This document shows, in pieces, positions 1 through 7,944 of a stretch of DNA of 16,149 nt (position 1 is the stretch's first letter; each line of letters opens with the position of its first letter). This DNA is from Euryarchaeota archaeon UBA62. GTDB lineage: Archaea > Thermoplasmatota > Poseidoniia > Poseidoniales > Thalassarchaeaceae. The DNA lies in assembly GCA_002502095.1 (NCBI GenBank), contig DAPJ01000018.1, positions 48,267 to 64,415 of the forward strand, in the 5' to 3' direction. Under the pieces are notes generated by a model. That model saw nothing but the letters and a program-made list of their open reading frames with translations. It ran no database searches and was not told where the DNA came from. The translations under genes and the position numbers were made by a program.

Positions 1-1
1 T

Positions 2-58
2 CCTCCTCCCGGGATGCCACCGCTCCCTCCTATTGTTAATTCAGAAGATGGACAATGA
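2..58 (+). CDS. C-terminal tail of an upstream gene (partial, tentative)
   Basis: The frame beginning at base 2 is open from the window edge to a TGA at 56-58 and would encode a proline-rich tail, PPPGMPPLPP followed by IVNSEDGQ. Such low-complexity Pro/Gly ends are common at protein C-termini, and the stop lies 33 bases before the next start on the same strand, which fits a shared operon. Only about 18 residues are visible, so no function can be given. The other two plus frames and the reverse strand are also briefly open, so this is a weak call. Confidence 0.35.
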   Translation, partial: PPPGMPPLPPIVNSEDGQ

Positions 59-91
59 TACGTTCAAACCACATCCACGCCTGCGCTAAAC

Positions 92-928
92 ATGGAAGAG
101 GACGTATTGTTGGTTACGGATGTTGAGATTGAAGGATCAAGTCCCTCTGGAGGAGTTGTATCAGTGTGGACACTGAATAGGCCTGAGAAACTAAATGCTC
201 TTAATGAAAAAATACATCTTTCCATAAAAAAACAGTGTAAAAGGGTAGATTCAGATGATAGAGTAAGATGCGTTATCATCAGAGGTGCTCCACCGTTAGA
301 ACCTCCAGAAGGAAAGAGAAAGAAGCCTAACTCATTTGCAGCCGGTGCGGATATCTCGGAATTTTCAGGCAAGAACTCTGATGATGTGAGGCCCTTTTTC
401 GAGGACAATGCATGGGAGGCAATTTGGAACCTATCCAAACCGACAATTGCCATGGTTGATGGGTTCGCTCTTGGAGGAGGAACAGAACTTGCGCTATCCT
501 GTGATATCAGGATATCATCAGACAGGTCAATGTTCGGCCAGCCGGAGATAAATTTAGGACTAATTCCAGGAGGTGGCGGAACACAGAGACTTTGCAGACT
601 TGTAGGATATGGTAAAGCAATGGAGATTGTTTTGGCAGGAGAGATGATAACTGCAAAAGAGGCTCTTGAAATCGGCTTGGTGAATAAGGTGGTTATGCCA
701 GAGGAACTAGAAGATACGACTATGGATTTAGCATCAATAATCGCAAAGAAATCACCTTACACAACTAAGGTTGCAAAGAGGGCGATTCGTGCGTCACTGG
801 AACTTCCATTCAGTGAAGGTGTGCTGACCGAAAGATCAGAGTTTGTCGCTCTTTTTGATACGGAAGACAAGGAGATTGGAGTTCAAGCATTCCTCGAACG
901 TAAAGATGCTGAGTGGGTAGGAAATTAA
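92..928 (+). CDS. Enoyl-CoA hydratase (crotonase family) with a Pro/Lys-rich insertion
   Basis: A 278-residue crotonase-fold protein that probably adds water to trans-2-enoyl-CoA esters in the cytoplasm. The first oxyanion-hole loop is SFAAGADISEF (81-91), the second is GFALGGG (124-130), and both catalytic glutamates of hydratases are present: E132 in GGGTELALSCD and E152 in GQPEINLG. GGGGTQRL follows at 160-167. It is therefore a hydratase rather than an isomerase. About 13 extra residues, PPLEPPEGKRKKP (67-79), sit between the VIIRGA strand and the first oxyanion loop, where most crotonases have only three or four. The start is the first ATG in frame; no Shine-Dalgarno sequence is evident. 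It converges on the aldehyde dehydrogenase gene with 12 bases between the stops. The substrate cannot be read from sequence; PaaF-like or beta-oxidation roles are both possible. Confidence 0.9.
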   Translation: MEEDVLLVTDVEIEGSSPSGGVVSVWTLNRPEKLNALNEKIHLSIKKQCKRVDSDDRVRCVIIRGAPPLEPPEGKRKKPNSFAAGADISEFSGKNSDDVRPFFEDNAWEAIWNLSKPTIAMVDGFALGGGTELALSCDIRISSDRSMFGQPEINLGLIPGGGGTQRLCRLVGYGKAMEIVLAGEMITAKEALEIGLVNKVVMPEELEDTTMDLASIIAKKSPYTTKVAKRAIRASLELPFSEGVLTERSEFVALFDTEDKEIGVQAFLERKDAEWVGN

Positions 929-940
929 TCCAAATTTTCC

Positions 941-2365
941 TTATCTTTGGATGGCTTTGACTTCAAGGAACTCTTCTAGGCCATGTGAACCAAGCTCCCT
1001 GCCATTACCAGAGAGCTTGTATCCTCCAAATGGAGCACTGATATTGAAAGCACCTCCATTGATACTAACCTGCCCGGTCCTCATGGCCTTGGCTACACGC
1101 ATAGCTCTCTCCTCATCCCCTGACCAGACACCACCTGAGAGGCCATACTCAGAGTCATTTGCCATGATTATAGCCTCTTCCTCCGTCTCATAGGTGCTTA
1201 TCGAAAGTACAGGGCCGAAGATTTCCTCTCTGAAGATGGTCATTTCCCTGGTGACGTCCGCGAAAACAGTCGGTTTGACATAGAAACCTCTCGAAACCCC
1301 TTCCGGTGTTCCTAGGCCCCCAGAAATAACAGTCGCCCCTTCAGAGATACCTTTGGAAATATATCCGCTGACAGACTTCTGCTGACTTTCAGAAACCATT
1401 GGTCCACACTTTATTGACTCATCCATAGGGTCGCCAACGGAATACCTCTCCATTGTACTAGAAATCACTTCTATTATCTCTTCACGATGACTAGATGGAA
1501 TAAGAAGGCGACTTAGTGATGAACACTCCTGTCCGGAATTGTTGAAGCAAGAATAAACTGACATTTTAGCGGCCTTAGCCATATCTGCATCATCGAGGAT
1601 AATATTTGCACTCTTTCCACCAAGCTCTAGAGTCACTCTCTTTACGGTTTCTGATGCCTCTTTTGAGACACTGACTCCGGCAGAAGTTGAACCGGTAAAG
1701 CTCACCATATCTACTTCTGGATGCGAAGAAATAGCCTTCCCAATTTCTCTACCATGCCCAGAAACTAGGTTGAACACCCCTTTAGGAAGTCCACAATCAT
1801 GTATGATATCAGCAAGAATGAATGCATTTAGTGGGGCCTCCTTGGATGGCTTCAGTATCATTGTACAGCCAGAAGCCAACGCAGGTGCGACCTTTCCTAT
1901 TATTTGATGAAGTGGAAAATTCCATGGTGTTATCATCCCAACTACTCCAATGGGCTCCTTGACGATAAGAGAATTTCGCACCTCCTCCTCCCATTCAAAT
2001 GTGTCAAGAATCTTAGCATACGACCTAGCAACCACCCTAGGGGTACCTACCATTGCCATTTTTGAATAATTAATTGGAGTGCCAACTTCGGAAGTGATTA
2101 CCTCTGCAATCTGATCTCCTCTTTCAGAAATAGCGGCAGAAATGGCATTGAGATATCCCTGACGCTCCTCTATACTAGACTTAGACCACGATGGAAAAGC
2201 CATCCTTGCAGCTAAAATTGCATCATTAACATCATCCTCCGTCCCAACAGGAACTGTACCGACTATCTCCTCTGTAGCTGGATTGATGACCTCAATTTTT
2301 TCTCCTCCACTGGCAGGAACCCACTTGCCATCGATGTATATGGCGTCTCGCGTAATCATGTACAT
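941..2365 (-). CDS. NAD(P)-dependent aldehyde dehydrogenase
   Basis: A 474-residue member of the aldehyde dehydrogenase superfamily, close to the usual length of soluble ALDHs, oxidising an aldehyde to the acid (or the CoA ester in some subfamilies). The cofactor-binding PWNFP motif has N149, LKPSKEAP holds K172, the FTGSTSAG turn is at 223-230, the general base is E247 in LELGGKS, and the nucleophile is C281 in FNNSGQEC. EEIFGPV (380-386) and the C-terminal FGGYKLSGNGRE complete the family signature. No MaoC domain is fused, unlike PaaZ. It lies between two crotonase genes and is divergent from the PaaG-like gene across 61 bases, so a semialdehyde from CoA-ester breakdown is a reasonable but unproven substrate. 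A second ATG lies two codons into the frame. Confidence 0.93.
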   Translation of the reverse strand: MYMITRDAIYIDGKWVPASGGEKIEVINPATEEIVGTVPVGTEDDVNDAILAARMAFPSWSKSSIEERQGYLNAISAAISERGDQIAEVITSEVGTPINYSKMAMVGTPRVVARSYAKILDTFEWEEEVRNSLIVKEPIGVVGMITPWNFPLHQIIGKVAPALASGCTMILKPSKEAPLNAFILADIIHDCGLPKGVFNLVSGHGREIGKAISSHPEVDMVSFTGSTSAGVSVSKEASETVKRVTLELGGKSANIILDDADMAKAAKMSVYSCFNNSGQECSSLSRLLIPSSHREEIIEVISSTMERYSVGDPMDESIKCGPMVSESQQKSVSGYISKGISEGATVISGGLGTPEGVSRGFYVKPTVFADVTREMTIFREEIFGPVLSISTYETEEEAIIMANDSEYGLSGGVWSGDEERAMRVAKAMRTGQVSINGGAFNISAPFGGYKLSGNGRELGSHGLEEFLEVKAIQR

Positions 2366-2396
2366 CCCAGTGAGTTCAGACTTATCACCTTCATGG

Positions 2397-2407
2397 AGTT
2401 AATAATG
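2397..2407. promoter_or_regulatory. TATA-like box in the divergent ALDH / PaaG-like intergenic region
   Basis: The 61-base divergent spacer contains TTAATAAT at 2399-2406. Its centre is about 25 bases before the ATG at 2427, the spacing expected of an archaeal box A for a leaderless transcript. Read on the other strand (TTATTAA) it lies about 37 bases before the aldehyde dehydrogenase start and could serve that gene with a roughly 10-base leader. There is no Shine-Dalgarno sequence before 2427. The call is based on motif and distance only. Confidence 0.4.
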
Positions 2408-2426
2408 AGTCCCCTATTCGACAATC

Positions 2427-3215
2427 ATGTCTTCAACCGTAGAACGCCAAGAAGGAGGAGTTGCGATCCTCACTATGTCACCAGAAGTCTCTAGAAATAC
2501 ATTCAATCCAGAGAATTTCCAACCATTAGTCAGCCAAATAGAATCCCTAATGGAAGATCCCTCGTGCAGGTCAGTGATCCTTACGGGTTCTGGTAGATTC
2601 TTCAGTGCTGGAGGCCCTATTGATGAATTTGCAGAAGCAATAGATGATGGAACCATAGGAAATATGGTTAGTGAAATGACAAACTCCCTCCATTCCCTAA
2701 TTCTAAAAATCAGAGCTAGTGAGACAGTCTTCATTGCCGCTATTAATGGTGCAGCGGCTGGTGGCGGCCTCGGACTAGCTCTCTCTGCAGACTATAGGAT
2801 ATGCTCAGAACAAGCAAAAATAGCAGCCGCATTCTTCGGGTTAGGTGCATCTCCAGATGGTGGGACCACATGGTTGCTACCAAGGTTAGTGGGGAGTCAA
2901 ATAAGTAAGAAATTCTTCTTCAACAATGAGGTGTGGACAGCTAAAGAAGCTCTTGAATTTGGAGCTGTTGATGAGGTAACCTCTTCTGAAGAGCTACTGG
3001 AGCGTTCGATAAAGACTGCAAAAGATTGGGGAAAGTGGTCCAAAAATAGTCGTAGATCGACAAAGCAACTGCTTGACGCTTCCACATCCACATTCTTCGA
3101 GACGCAATTGGAATTCGAGAGAGCCTTGATGATATCCTCTGCCCAGTCTTCAGATTTCGCAGAGGGGGTTGCAGCCTTCATCGAAAAAAGAGATCCCAAG
3201 TTCTCTGAGGAATAG
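2427..3215 (+). CDS. PaaG-like enoyl-CoA isomerase (crotonase family)
   Basis: A 262-residue crotonase homologue. The oxyanion-hole loops are RFFSAGGPIDEF (57-68) and GAAAGGG (108-114), but both hydratase glutamates are absent: the first site reads GGGLGLALSAD and the second AAAFFGLGA. Instead D144 occurs in ASPDGGTTWLLPRLVG, which closely matches the PDCGGTWLLPR segment of E. coli PaaG, where a single aspartate does the acid-base work. The C-terminal pattern ETQLEFERALM...S.DF.EGV.AFIEKRDPKF also follows PaaG. Known PaaG enzymes convert 1,2-epoxyphenylacetyl-CoA to the oxepin and also move double bonds in enoyl-CoAs. This argues for an isomerase, of ring or straight-chain substrates. The gene is followed after 3 bases by the histidine phosphatase gene. 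Confidence 0.85.
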   Translation: MSSTVERQEGGVAILTMSPEVSRNTFNPENFQPLVSQIESLMEDPSCRSVILTGSGRFFSAGGPIDEFAEAIDDGTIGNMVSEMTNSLHSLILKIRASETVFIAAINGAAAGGGLGLALSADYRICSEQAKIAAAFFGLGASPDGGTTWLLPRLVGSQISKKFFFNNEVWTAKEALEFGAVDEVTSSEELLERSIKTAKDWGKWSKNSRRSTKQLLDASTSTFFETQLEFERALMISSAQSSDFAEGVAAFIEKRDPKFSEE

Positions 3216-3218
3216 AAT

Positions 3219-3680
3219 ATGAATAGACGCTTAGTAATCATGAGGCATGCCCATAGTAGCAGAGATAATCCCAATCTGGCTGATCATGAAAGGCCTTTGG
3301 ATGAAAGAGGACTCAGGGATTCACCACGTGTAGCCAAACAAATTCTAAGCAGGGGTTGGAAGCCAGATCATATCTCTGTTAGTAGCTCTTTGAGAACAAT
3401 CCAGACATTGGAAAACCTAGGTCCCGAACTTTCAGAGATCCCAAAATCCATTGAAGAGAGACTTTATCATGCCTCCCTAGAGACTCTTCTTTCTGTAGCG
3501 ACAAGTATTCCCGAAAATACTACTCAAATGATAATCAGCCATAACCCCGGTTGTGAGATGCTTCTTGAGAAACTCTCAGGTGAGCTAGAAATTATGCCAA
3601 CTGCATCAGTCGCCCTAATGATGGAGAGGAATGGAAGATGGCATCTGTTAGATTTGATTAGGCCAAAAAACCTAGGATAA
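3219..3680 (+). CDS. sixA: SixA-type phosphohistidine phosphatase
   Basis: A 153-residue protein of the histidine phosphatase (phosphoglycerate mutase-like) superfamily, about the length of SixA. The catalytic RHA motif is LVIMRHAHSS (5-14) with H10 as the likely phospho-acceptor; DHERPLDERG (22-31) is typical of the SixA group; a second active-site arginine lies in SSSLRTIQT (56-63); and H108 is in IISHNPG. SixA proteins remove phosphate from phosphohistidine on HPt or PTS-type proteins, but substrates for archaeal members are not established. The start lies three bases after the PaaG-like stop, so the two genes are surely co-transcribed. The stop overlaps the convergent hydrolase gene by 9 bases. 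The true substrate may be a small phosphate ester rather than a protein. Confidence 0.85.
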   Translation: MNRRLVIMRHAHSSRDNPNLADHERPLDERGLRDSPRVAKQILSRGWKPDHISVSSSLRTIQTLENLGPELSEIPKSIEERLYHASLETLLSVATSIPENTTQMIISHNPGCEMLLEKLSGELEIMPTASVALMMERNGRWHLLDLIRPKNLG

Positions 3681-4745
3681 AGCCGATTCAAAGAAATTTA
3701 CTAGTTTCATTTTGTACTCATCAGAGTCTCCCCAAATGGCATCTACATGTCCTCTGTCTTCAACATACCAAGTATCTACGTTTCCTCCATTCTCAAGCAT
3801 TCTTGACTCAAATCTCTCTGCATGAACGATTGATACTCTTGGGTCGTCCTTTGCATGAGTCAAGAATACCTCCCTATCTCCAGCAGTATCGGCGGCCTCC
3901 ATGGGCGAGCGTTCATCCAGACCAACTCCAGCTAGCCAGCCCCCAACTCTTACCGCAGGTCCTGCAAAAATGGTTGGAAAACCTAATCTGCCCAATTCGT
4001 TGTTAACCAATAATGGAAAGTCCAAGACTGCACTATCAAGCCACATAGCACCTATTCCCGACTCTTCAGCGAAGGCAATTGCAGCCCCACCTCCAGCTGA
4101 TATGGCAGTCATGCCAACTTCTCCCGGCTGGTATCCCTTATCTTCAGTCAGCCAGTCATATGCGCCTAACAGATCCTTATACTCGATTTGTCCAACGGCA
4201 AAATAATCTCCAACAACATCACTCTCTCCATAATTTCTCAAATCAAAGGAAAGGGTATTGATGCCCCCTTCAGATAAATAAGCCTGCATAAGTAACATCT
4301 CTGGTTTACACTTTCCATTCATTGGCATCCCGTGTGTGAGAATCACTACGGGGGCATTAGGATCAACTTCTACATACCAACCACGAAGCGTAATATCTGC
4401 ATCTCCTCGTGGAGTGAATGATACATCCTCGTAAGAAGACATTTGATATGAGGAAACATCAAAATTCCTGCGTATATCTACACGTATTTCTGCATCTGGC
4501 CAAGGTTCAAAACTTTCCCAATCATCATCTACATCCCAGTTAGAAGGAGTATTTTCTGACCACATTCCACAACCAGGATTGATTGCCAATGATTGTGATG
4601 CAATCACATACCCGATACCTACGTATCCAGAACCAATTACCATCAATACTACAGTGGAAAGAGAGAACATTTTTTTCTTTCCGTCTAATGATTTCCAGTA
4701 TTCCTTGATTGACGTCATGTATGTGAACGACACACTGCCATTCAT
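3672..4745 (-). CDS. Membrane-anchored alpha/beta hydrolase
   Basis: An alpha/beta-hydrolase-fold protein with one N-terminal hydrophobic segment, numbered here from the ATG at 4745 (357 residues). A short charged region ending in GKKK precedes a membrane segment at about 27-50 (FSLSTVVLMVIGSGYVGIGY), so the catalytic domain is probably anchored outside the cytoplasm. The oxyanion strand is VVILTHGMP; the nucleophile elbow is TAISAGGG with S216; the acid is D300 or D301 in HAKDDPRVS; the histidine is H333 in EDRGHVDA. An acidic, Trp-rich linker (WDVDDDWESFEPWPD) joins anchor and domain. The elbow is AxSxG instead of the commoner GxSxG. In-frame starts also exist at 4769 (TTG), 4757, 4751 and 4718. 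I chose 4745 because an AT-rich ATAATT lies about 26 bases upstream. The substrate is unknown; an esterase or peptidase is likely. Confidence 0.78.
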   Translation of the reverse strand: MNGSVSFTYMTSIKEYWKSLDGKKKMFSLSTVVLMVIGSGYVGIGYVIASQSLAINPGCGMWSENTPSNWDVDDDWESFEPWPDAEIRVDIRRNFDVSSYQMSSYEDVSFTPRGDADITLRGWYVEVDPNAPVVILTHGMPMNGKCKPEMLLMQAYLSEGGINTLSFDLRNYGESDVVGDYFAVGQIEYKDLLGAYDWLTEDKGYQPGEVGMTAISAGGGAAIAFAEESGIGAMWLDSAVLDFPLLVNNELGRLGFPTIFAGPAVRVGGWLAGVGLDERSPMEAADTAGDREVFLTHAKDDPRVSIVHAERFESRMLENGGNVDTWYVEDRGHVDAIWGDSDEYKMKLVNFFESALS

Positions 4746-4812
4746 GAGCATTGTCATCCTAATGAGCAATTATGACCGATGAGCACTTCAACACAAGTCC
4801 ACGCGCAGTCTC

Positions 4813-6474
4813 GTGGCAAGGGAGCTAATACGACTCGATGATGTCCATCGGGCCTTCGGGCCACTCACTGTCCTGGAGGGAATCAACCTTAGGATAGATG
4901 AAGGCGATCGAATCGGGGTAGTGGGGCATAATGGCGCCGGGAAGACAACTCTTCTTAGAACAATTAGTAATCAAGATCAGGATCTAGGGGATGTTACTTA
5001 CGCCGCTGGTCTTAGACTGGCATTCCTTACTCAGATAAGAGATATCGTCGAGGAAGCAACTTTGGGTGAGGAACTAAACAGGAGAGGAAGGCAGTTTCAA
5101 GAATTGGAAGATGAGATCTCTGAAATCGAGGAAATGATGGCCGACCCCGGGTTCTACGATGGAGACTGGCAACCAGCTATGGATAGGTACCAAGAGCTCC
5201 AGAGTCTGATGGCAAGATCTGGTGGGGGGGATGTAGCGGGACATGCTCAAGAGATTCTGAAGGCACTAGATCTAGCACACCACCCGATGGACATGCCCCT
5301 ATCCTCACTATCAGGAGGCGAGAGGGCCAAGGTAGCACTGGCGAGACAACTGGTAGGATTGAGAGAAATAGATGTTTTCTTCTTGGATGAGCCTACCAAT
5401 CATCTGGATTTTCAGACCCTTGATTGGTTAGAGAAATTCCTGAATACTTTCGATGGTGCATTACTGATAGTTAGCCATGATAGGTACTTTTTAGATCGAG
5501 TTTGCAACAATATAGTAGAAATCCAAGATGCTCATCTAAAGGGATATAGTGGTAATTATACCTCATTTTTACACCAAAAAGAGCTATTTCTACAGACATT
5601 ACAGGATAGAATAGAAAAGGCCCAGAAAGAAATAAAGAGACTCTTAGGGGCTATGCAATCGATGAAGAGGGCAAATAAGTATGATAAATCAGTATCTCAA
5701 AAACATGTTATGATTAATCGTTCTCAAAGAGAATTAAAGTGGCTGAAGTCACTAAAACCCCGTCAGAGACAGAATCTCAAGTTTAACCTAAAGTCAATCG
5801 AGAAGAGCAGTCTCGAGGTATTAGATTTCCATAATGCTAAGCTTATGTTCGATGGACTAAATAGACCAATTATTAATGGCCTAGAGGTAGGGATTCGTAG
5901 AGGCCAGAAGATCGGAGTGGTAGGTCCAAATGGAGCTGGTAAAACCACTCTATTGAGATTGATAACAGGAGAGATCGAGCTCGACTCTGGAACAATAGAT
6001 ATCAGACCAGGAGTCCAGATAGGGTACTTCCACCAAGACCATAGGTCATTGAATTTTGATATGAATCCAGTAGAGCAAGTCAGGGCGCTTAGGCCTAGGA
6101 TGGACTACGGTGAAATCAGATCCCTACTGGGAAGATTTCAGTTCACTAAGGACATGGTTACTGTCCCTCTGGGGAAACTTAGTGGGGGAGAGAGAGCCAG
6201 AATAGCATTACTTGAACTACTATTGGGAGAAAACAACATGTTACTCCTCGATGAGCCCACTAATCACCTAGATACGGATGCTAAGGAGGCTCTTGAAGAC
6301 GCCTTGGGAGATTACGAAGGAGCCATCATCACTGTTAGCCATGACAGATATTTCTTAGACAAGATTTGTGATACAATCTGGGAGTTGCCAGGGGATGGAA
6401 GTCTATGGGTCTGGCCTGGAAATTATTCTGATTATATCCGGAGAAAGACTCAACAGGAAAATGTAGAGCCGTAA
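4813..6474 (+). CDS. ABC-F family ATPase (ribosome-associated translation factor type)
   Basis: A 553-residue soluble protein with two tandem ABC ATPase domains and no membrane segment, the layout of the ABC-F family (EttA, Uup, YbiT and relatives). Domain 1: Walker A GHNGAGKTT (38-46), signature LSGGE (166-170), Walker B with LDEPTNHLD (191-199), SHDRYFLD. Domain 2: Walker A GPNGAGKTT (371-379), LSGGE (456-460), LDEPTNHLD (479-487), SHDRYFLD. Between them lies a charged helical linker (about 250-335, rich in Lys/Arg) corresponding to the P-site tRNA-interaction motif. Domain 1 also has an acidic arm insertion (about 85-140). Both catalytic glutamates are intact. Known members bind the ribosomal E site and adjust peptidyl transfer, relieve stalls, or confer antibiotic protection. 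The GTG start matches the homologous N-terminus; no Shine-Dalgarno sequence is seen. Confidence 0.93.
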   Translation: MARELIRLDDVHRAFGPLTVLEGINLRIDEGDRIGVVGHNGAGKTTLLRTISNQDQDLGDVTYAAGLRLAFLTQIRDIVEEATLGEELNRRGRQFQELEDEISEIEEMMADPGFYDGDWQPAMDRYQELQSLMARSGGGDVAGHAQEILKALDLAHHPMDMPLSSLSGGERAKVALARQLVGLREIDVFFLDEPTNHLDFQTLDWLEKFLNTFDGALLIVSHDRYFLDRVCNNIVEIQDAHLKGYSGNYTSFLHQKELFLQTLQDRIEKAQKEIKRLLGAMQSMKRANKYDKSVSQKHVMINRSQRELKWLKSLKPRQRQNLKFNLKSIEKSSLEVLDFHNAKLMFDGLNRPIINGLEVGIRRGQKIGVVGPNGAGKTTLLRLITGEIELDSGTIDIRPGVQIGYFHQDHRSLNFDMNPVEQVRALRPRMDYGEIRSLLGRFQFTKDMVTVPLGKLSGGERARIALLELLLGENNMLLLDEPTNHLDTDAKEALEDALGDYEGAIITVSHDRYFLDKICDTIWELPGDGSLWVWPGNYSDYIRRKTQQENVEP

Positions 6475-6524
6475 ATCAGGTAGATGGATGGTTTCATCAT
6501 AATCTTACATACTCAACTGTCCAT

Positions 6525-6534
6525 ACTAAATAGG
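6525..6534 (+). promoter_or_regulatory. TATA-like box upstream of the DEAD-box helicase gene
   Basis: The 86-base spacer after the ABC-F stop holds ACTAAATAGG; the TAAATA core (6527-6532) is centred about 31 bases before the TTG at 6561. That would place transcription start a few bases ahead of the gene. It resembles the CTAAATTA box before the tRNA gene. Identified by sequence and spacing only. Confidence 0.35.
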
Positions 6535-6560
6535 GTACCTACGCGGAGGCGTCTGTAGGG

Positions 6561-7895
6561 TTGCCAGTGGTTCGATTCTCAGACTTAGGAATCGAGTCAA
6601 GTTTGGTCGGTTGTTTGGCCGATCAAGGTATCACTGAGCCCTTCGAAGTTCAGATTGAAGCTATTCCTAGTGCGATGGAAGGAAGAGATATTTGTTGCAG
6701 GGCCCCCACCGGTTCTGGAAAGACACTTGCTTTTGGCCTTCCATTGATTTCCCGAACCAGTCCTGCTAAACCAAAGAAGCCCACAGCACTGATACTAACT
6801 CCAACTAGGGAGTTGGCAGAGCAGATTAGGAACGTCTTAGATCCGCTAGCATGGGACTCACAGATGAAAGTACTCTCAGTATACGGCGGAACATCATATG
6901 GAAAGCAACTCAGAGGTCTGGAAAAGGGAGTCGAAATACTAGTAGCATGCCCTGGAAGGCTATTGGACTTACTAAAAAGGAATGCATTGTCCTTGGAAGA
7001 TGTTGGCATAGTAGTTCTTGATGAAGCCGATCGTATGGCCGATATGGGGTTCATGGAACCCGTCTGTAAAATTATCGATCAGTGCATCAGCGAACCTCAA
7101 ATGATCCTTTTCAGTGCTACACTTGATCATGAAGTTTCTAAGCTAGTCAAGTCCTATCAGAACGATCCTGTAAGAATTGAGGTAGGCCCCAAAGAGATTA
7201 GTATGGATAGTATGGAACACCTCTTCTGGAATATTAAGCCATACAAGAAGACAGAAATCGCAGTAAAATCAGTTAGAAGGTCCGGAAGAAGCATAATATT
7301 CTGTAGAACCAGGGCTGGAGTAGATAGATTGAGTGATGAGATGAAGCTGGACAGCGTCCCTCTTTCCTCTCTACACGGGGGTCTCAACCAAAAACAACGA
7401 GATCGCGCTATGAGGAAGTTTAGCAGTGGCAGAAGTATGGTTCTAGTTGCTACTGATGTGGCAGCTAGGGGAATCGACGTTGAAGGAATTAACTGTGTAA
7501 TTCACTATGATCCTCCCGATGATGCGAAGGCATACAAGCATAGGAGTGGGAGAACCGCGAGAGCTGGGAGTAGCGGAGTTGTCATTTCCCTTGTAAAGAA
7601 GAATGAGCAAAGAAGCTACAACAGAATTCAGAGAGAAGTCGGAATAAGGAAAAGATTCACCGATCCAAGGCCCGAGGAATTGAAAAAGAATGAATTCAAC
7701 CTAGTCCCCTCATATGAGAAGAAAGAAGGACGGTCAAATACGAAGAAAAAACGTAGCAGAAGGGGGCGTTCTAGAAATTCTAAGAGAAACAACTCCAACA
7801 AAGGTCCCAATGAAAATCGTAACAAGAATTTTCATGGTAAAGGGAAGAGAAGACACAGTAGAGGGTCGAAGAAGAAGGCAGATGCCAGGCCCTAG
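6561..7895 (+). CDS. DEAD-box ATP-dependent RNA helicase with a basic C-terminal tail
   Basis: A 444-residue DEAD-box helicase, expected to unwind short RNA duplexes during ribosome assembly, translation or RNA decay. The motifs appear in order: Q motif around F28/Q31, motif I APTGSGKT (48-55), Ia PTREL (81-85), GG (109-110), Ib PGR (131-133), II DEAD (154-157), III SAT (185-187), IV SIIFCRTR, V ATDVAARGID (297-306) and VI HRSGRTARAG (327-336). Residues from about 386 to the end form a disordered tail very rich in Lys, Arg, Asn, Ser and Gly, as in RNA-chaperone helicases such as CsdA/DeaD or RhlE. The start is a TTG with GGAGG 11 bases upstream (6545-6549); a GTG two codons later (6567) is an alternative. 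Confidence 0.93.
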   Translation: MPVVRFSDLGIESSLVGCLADQGITEPFEVQIEAIPSAMEGRDICCRAPTGSGKTLAFGLPLISRTSPAKPKKPTALILTPTRELAEQIRNVLDPLAWDSQMKVLSVYGGTSYGKQLRGLEKGVEILVACPGRLLDLLKRNALSLEDVGIVVLDEADRMADMGFMEPVCKIIDQCISEPQMILFSATLDHEVSKLVKSYQNDPVRIEVGPKEISMDSMEHLFWNIKPYKKTEIAVKSVRRSGRSIIFCRTRAGVDRLSDEMKLDSVPLSSLHGGLNQKQRDRAMRKFSSGRSMVLVATDVAARGIDVEGINCVIHYDPPDDAKAYKHRSGRTARAGSSGVVISLVKKNEQRSYNRIQREVGIRKRFTDPRPEELKKNEFNLVPSYEKKEGRSNTKKKRSRRGRSRNSKRNNSNKGPNENRNKNFHGKGKRRHSRGSKKKADARP

Positions 7896-7911
7896 TTTTC
7901 CAAACCGAGTC

Positions 7912-7921
7912 GCTAAATTAC
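7912..7921 (+). promoter_or_regulatory. TATA-like box of the tRNA-Gly gene
   Basis: The 49-base gap between the helicase stop and the tRNA contains CTAAATTA at 7913-7920, centred about 28 bases before the first tRNA nucleotide. This is the distance expected for an archaeal box A with transcription starting at or just ahead of the tRNA. Motif and spacing are the only evidence. Confidence 0.4.
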
Positions 7922-7944
7922 CTATCACGACTCGCATCTAACAG

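Noticed and set aside
64..453. 129-residue open frame opposite the first crotonase
   Set aside because: Antisense shadow of a clearly homologous gene; no recognisable motif.
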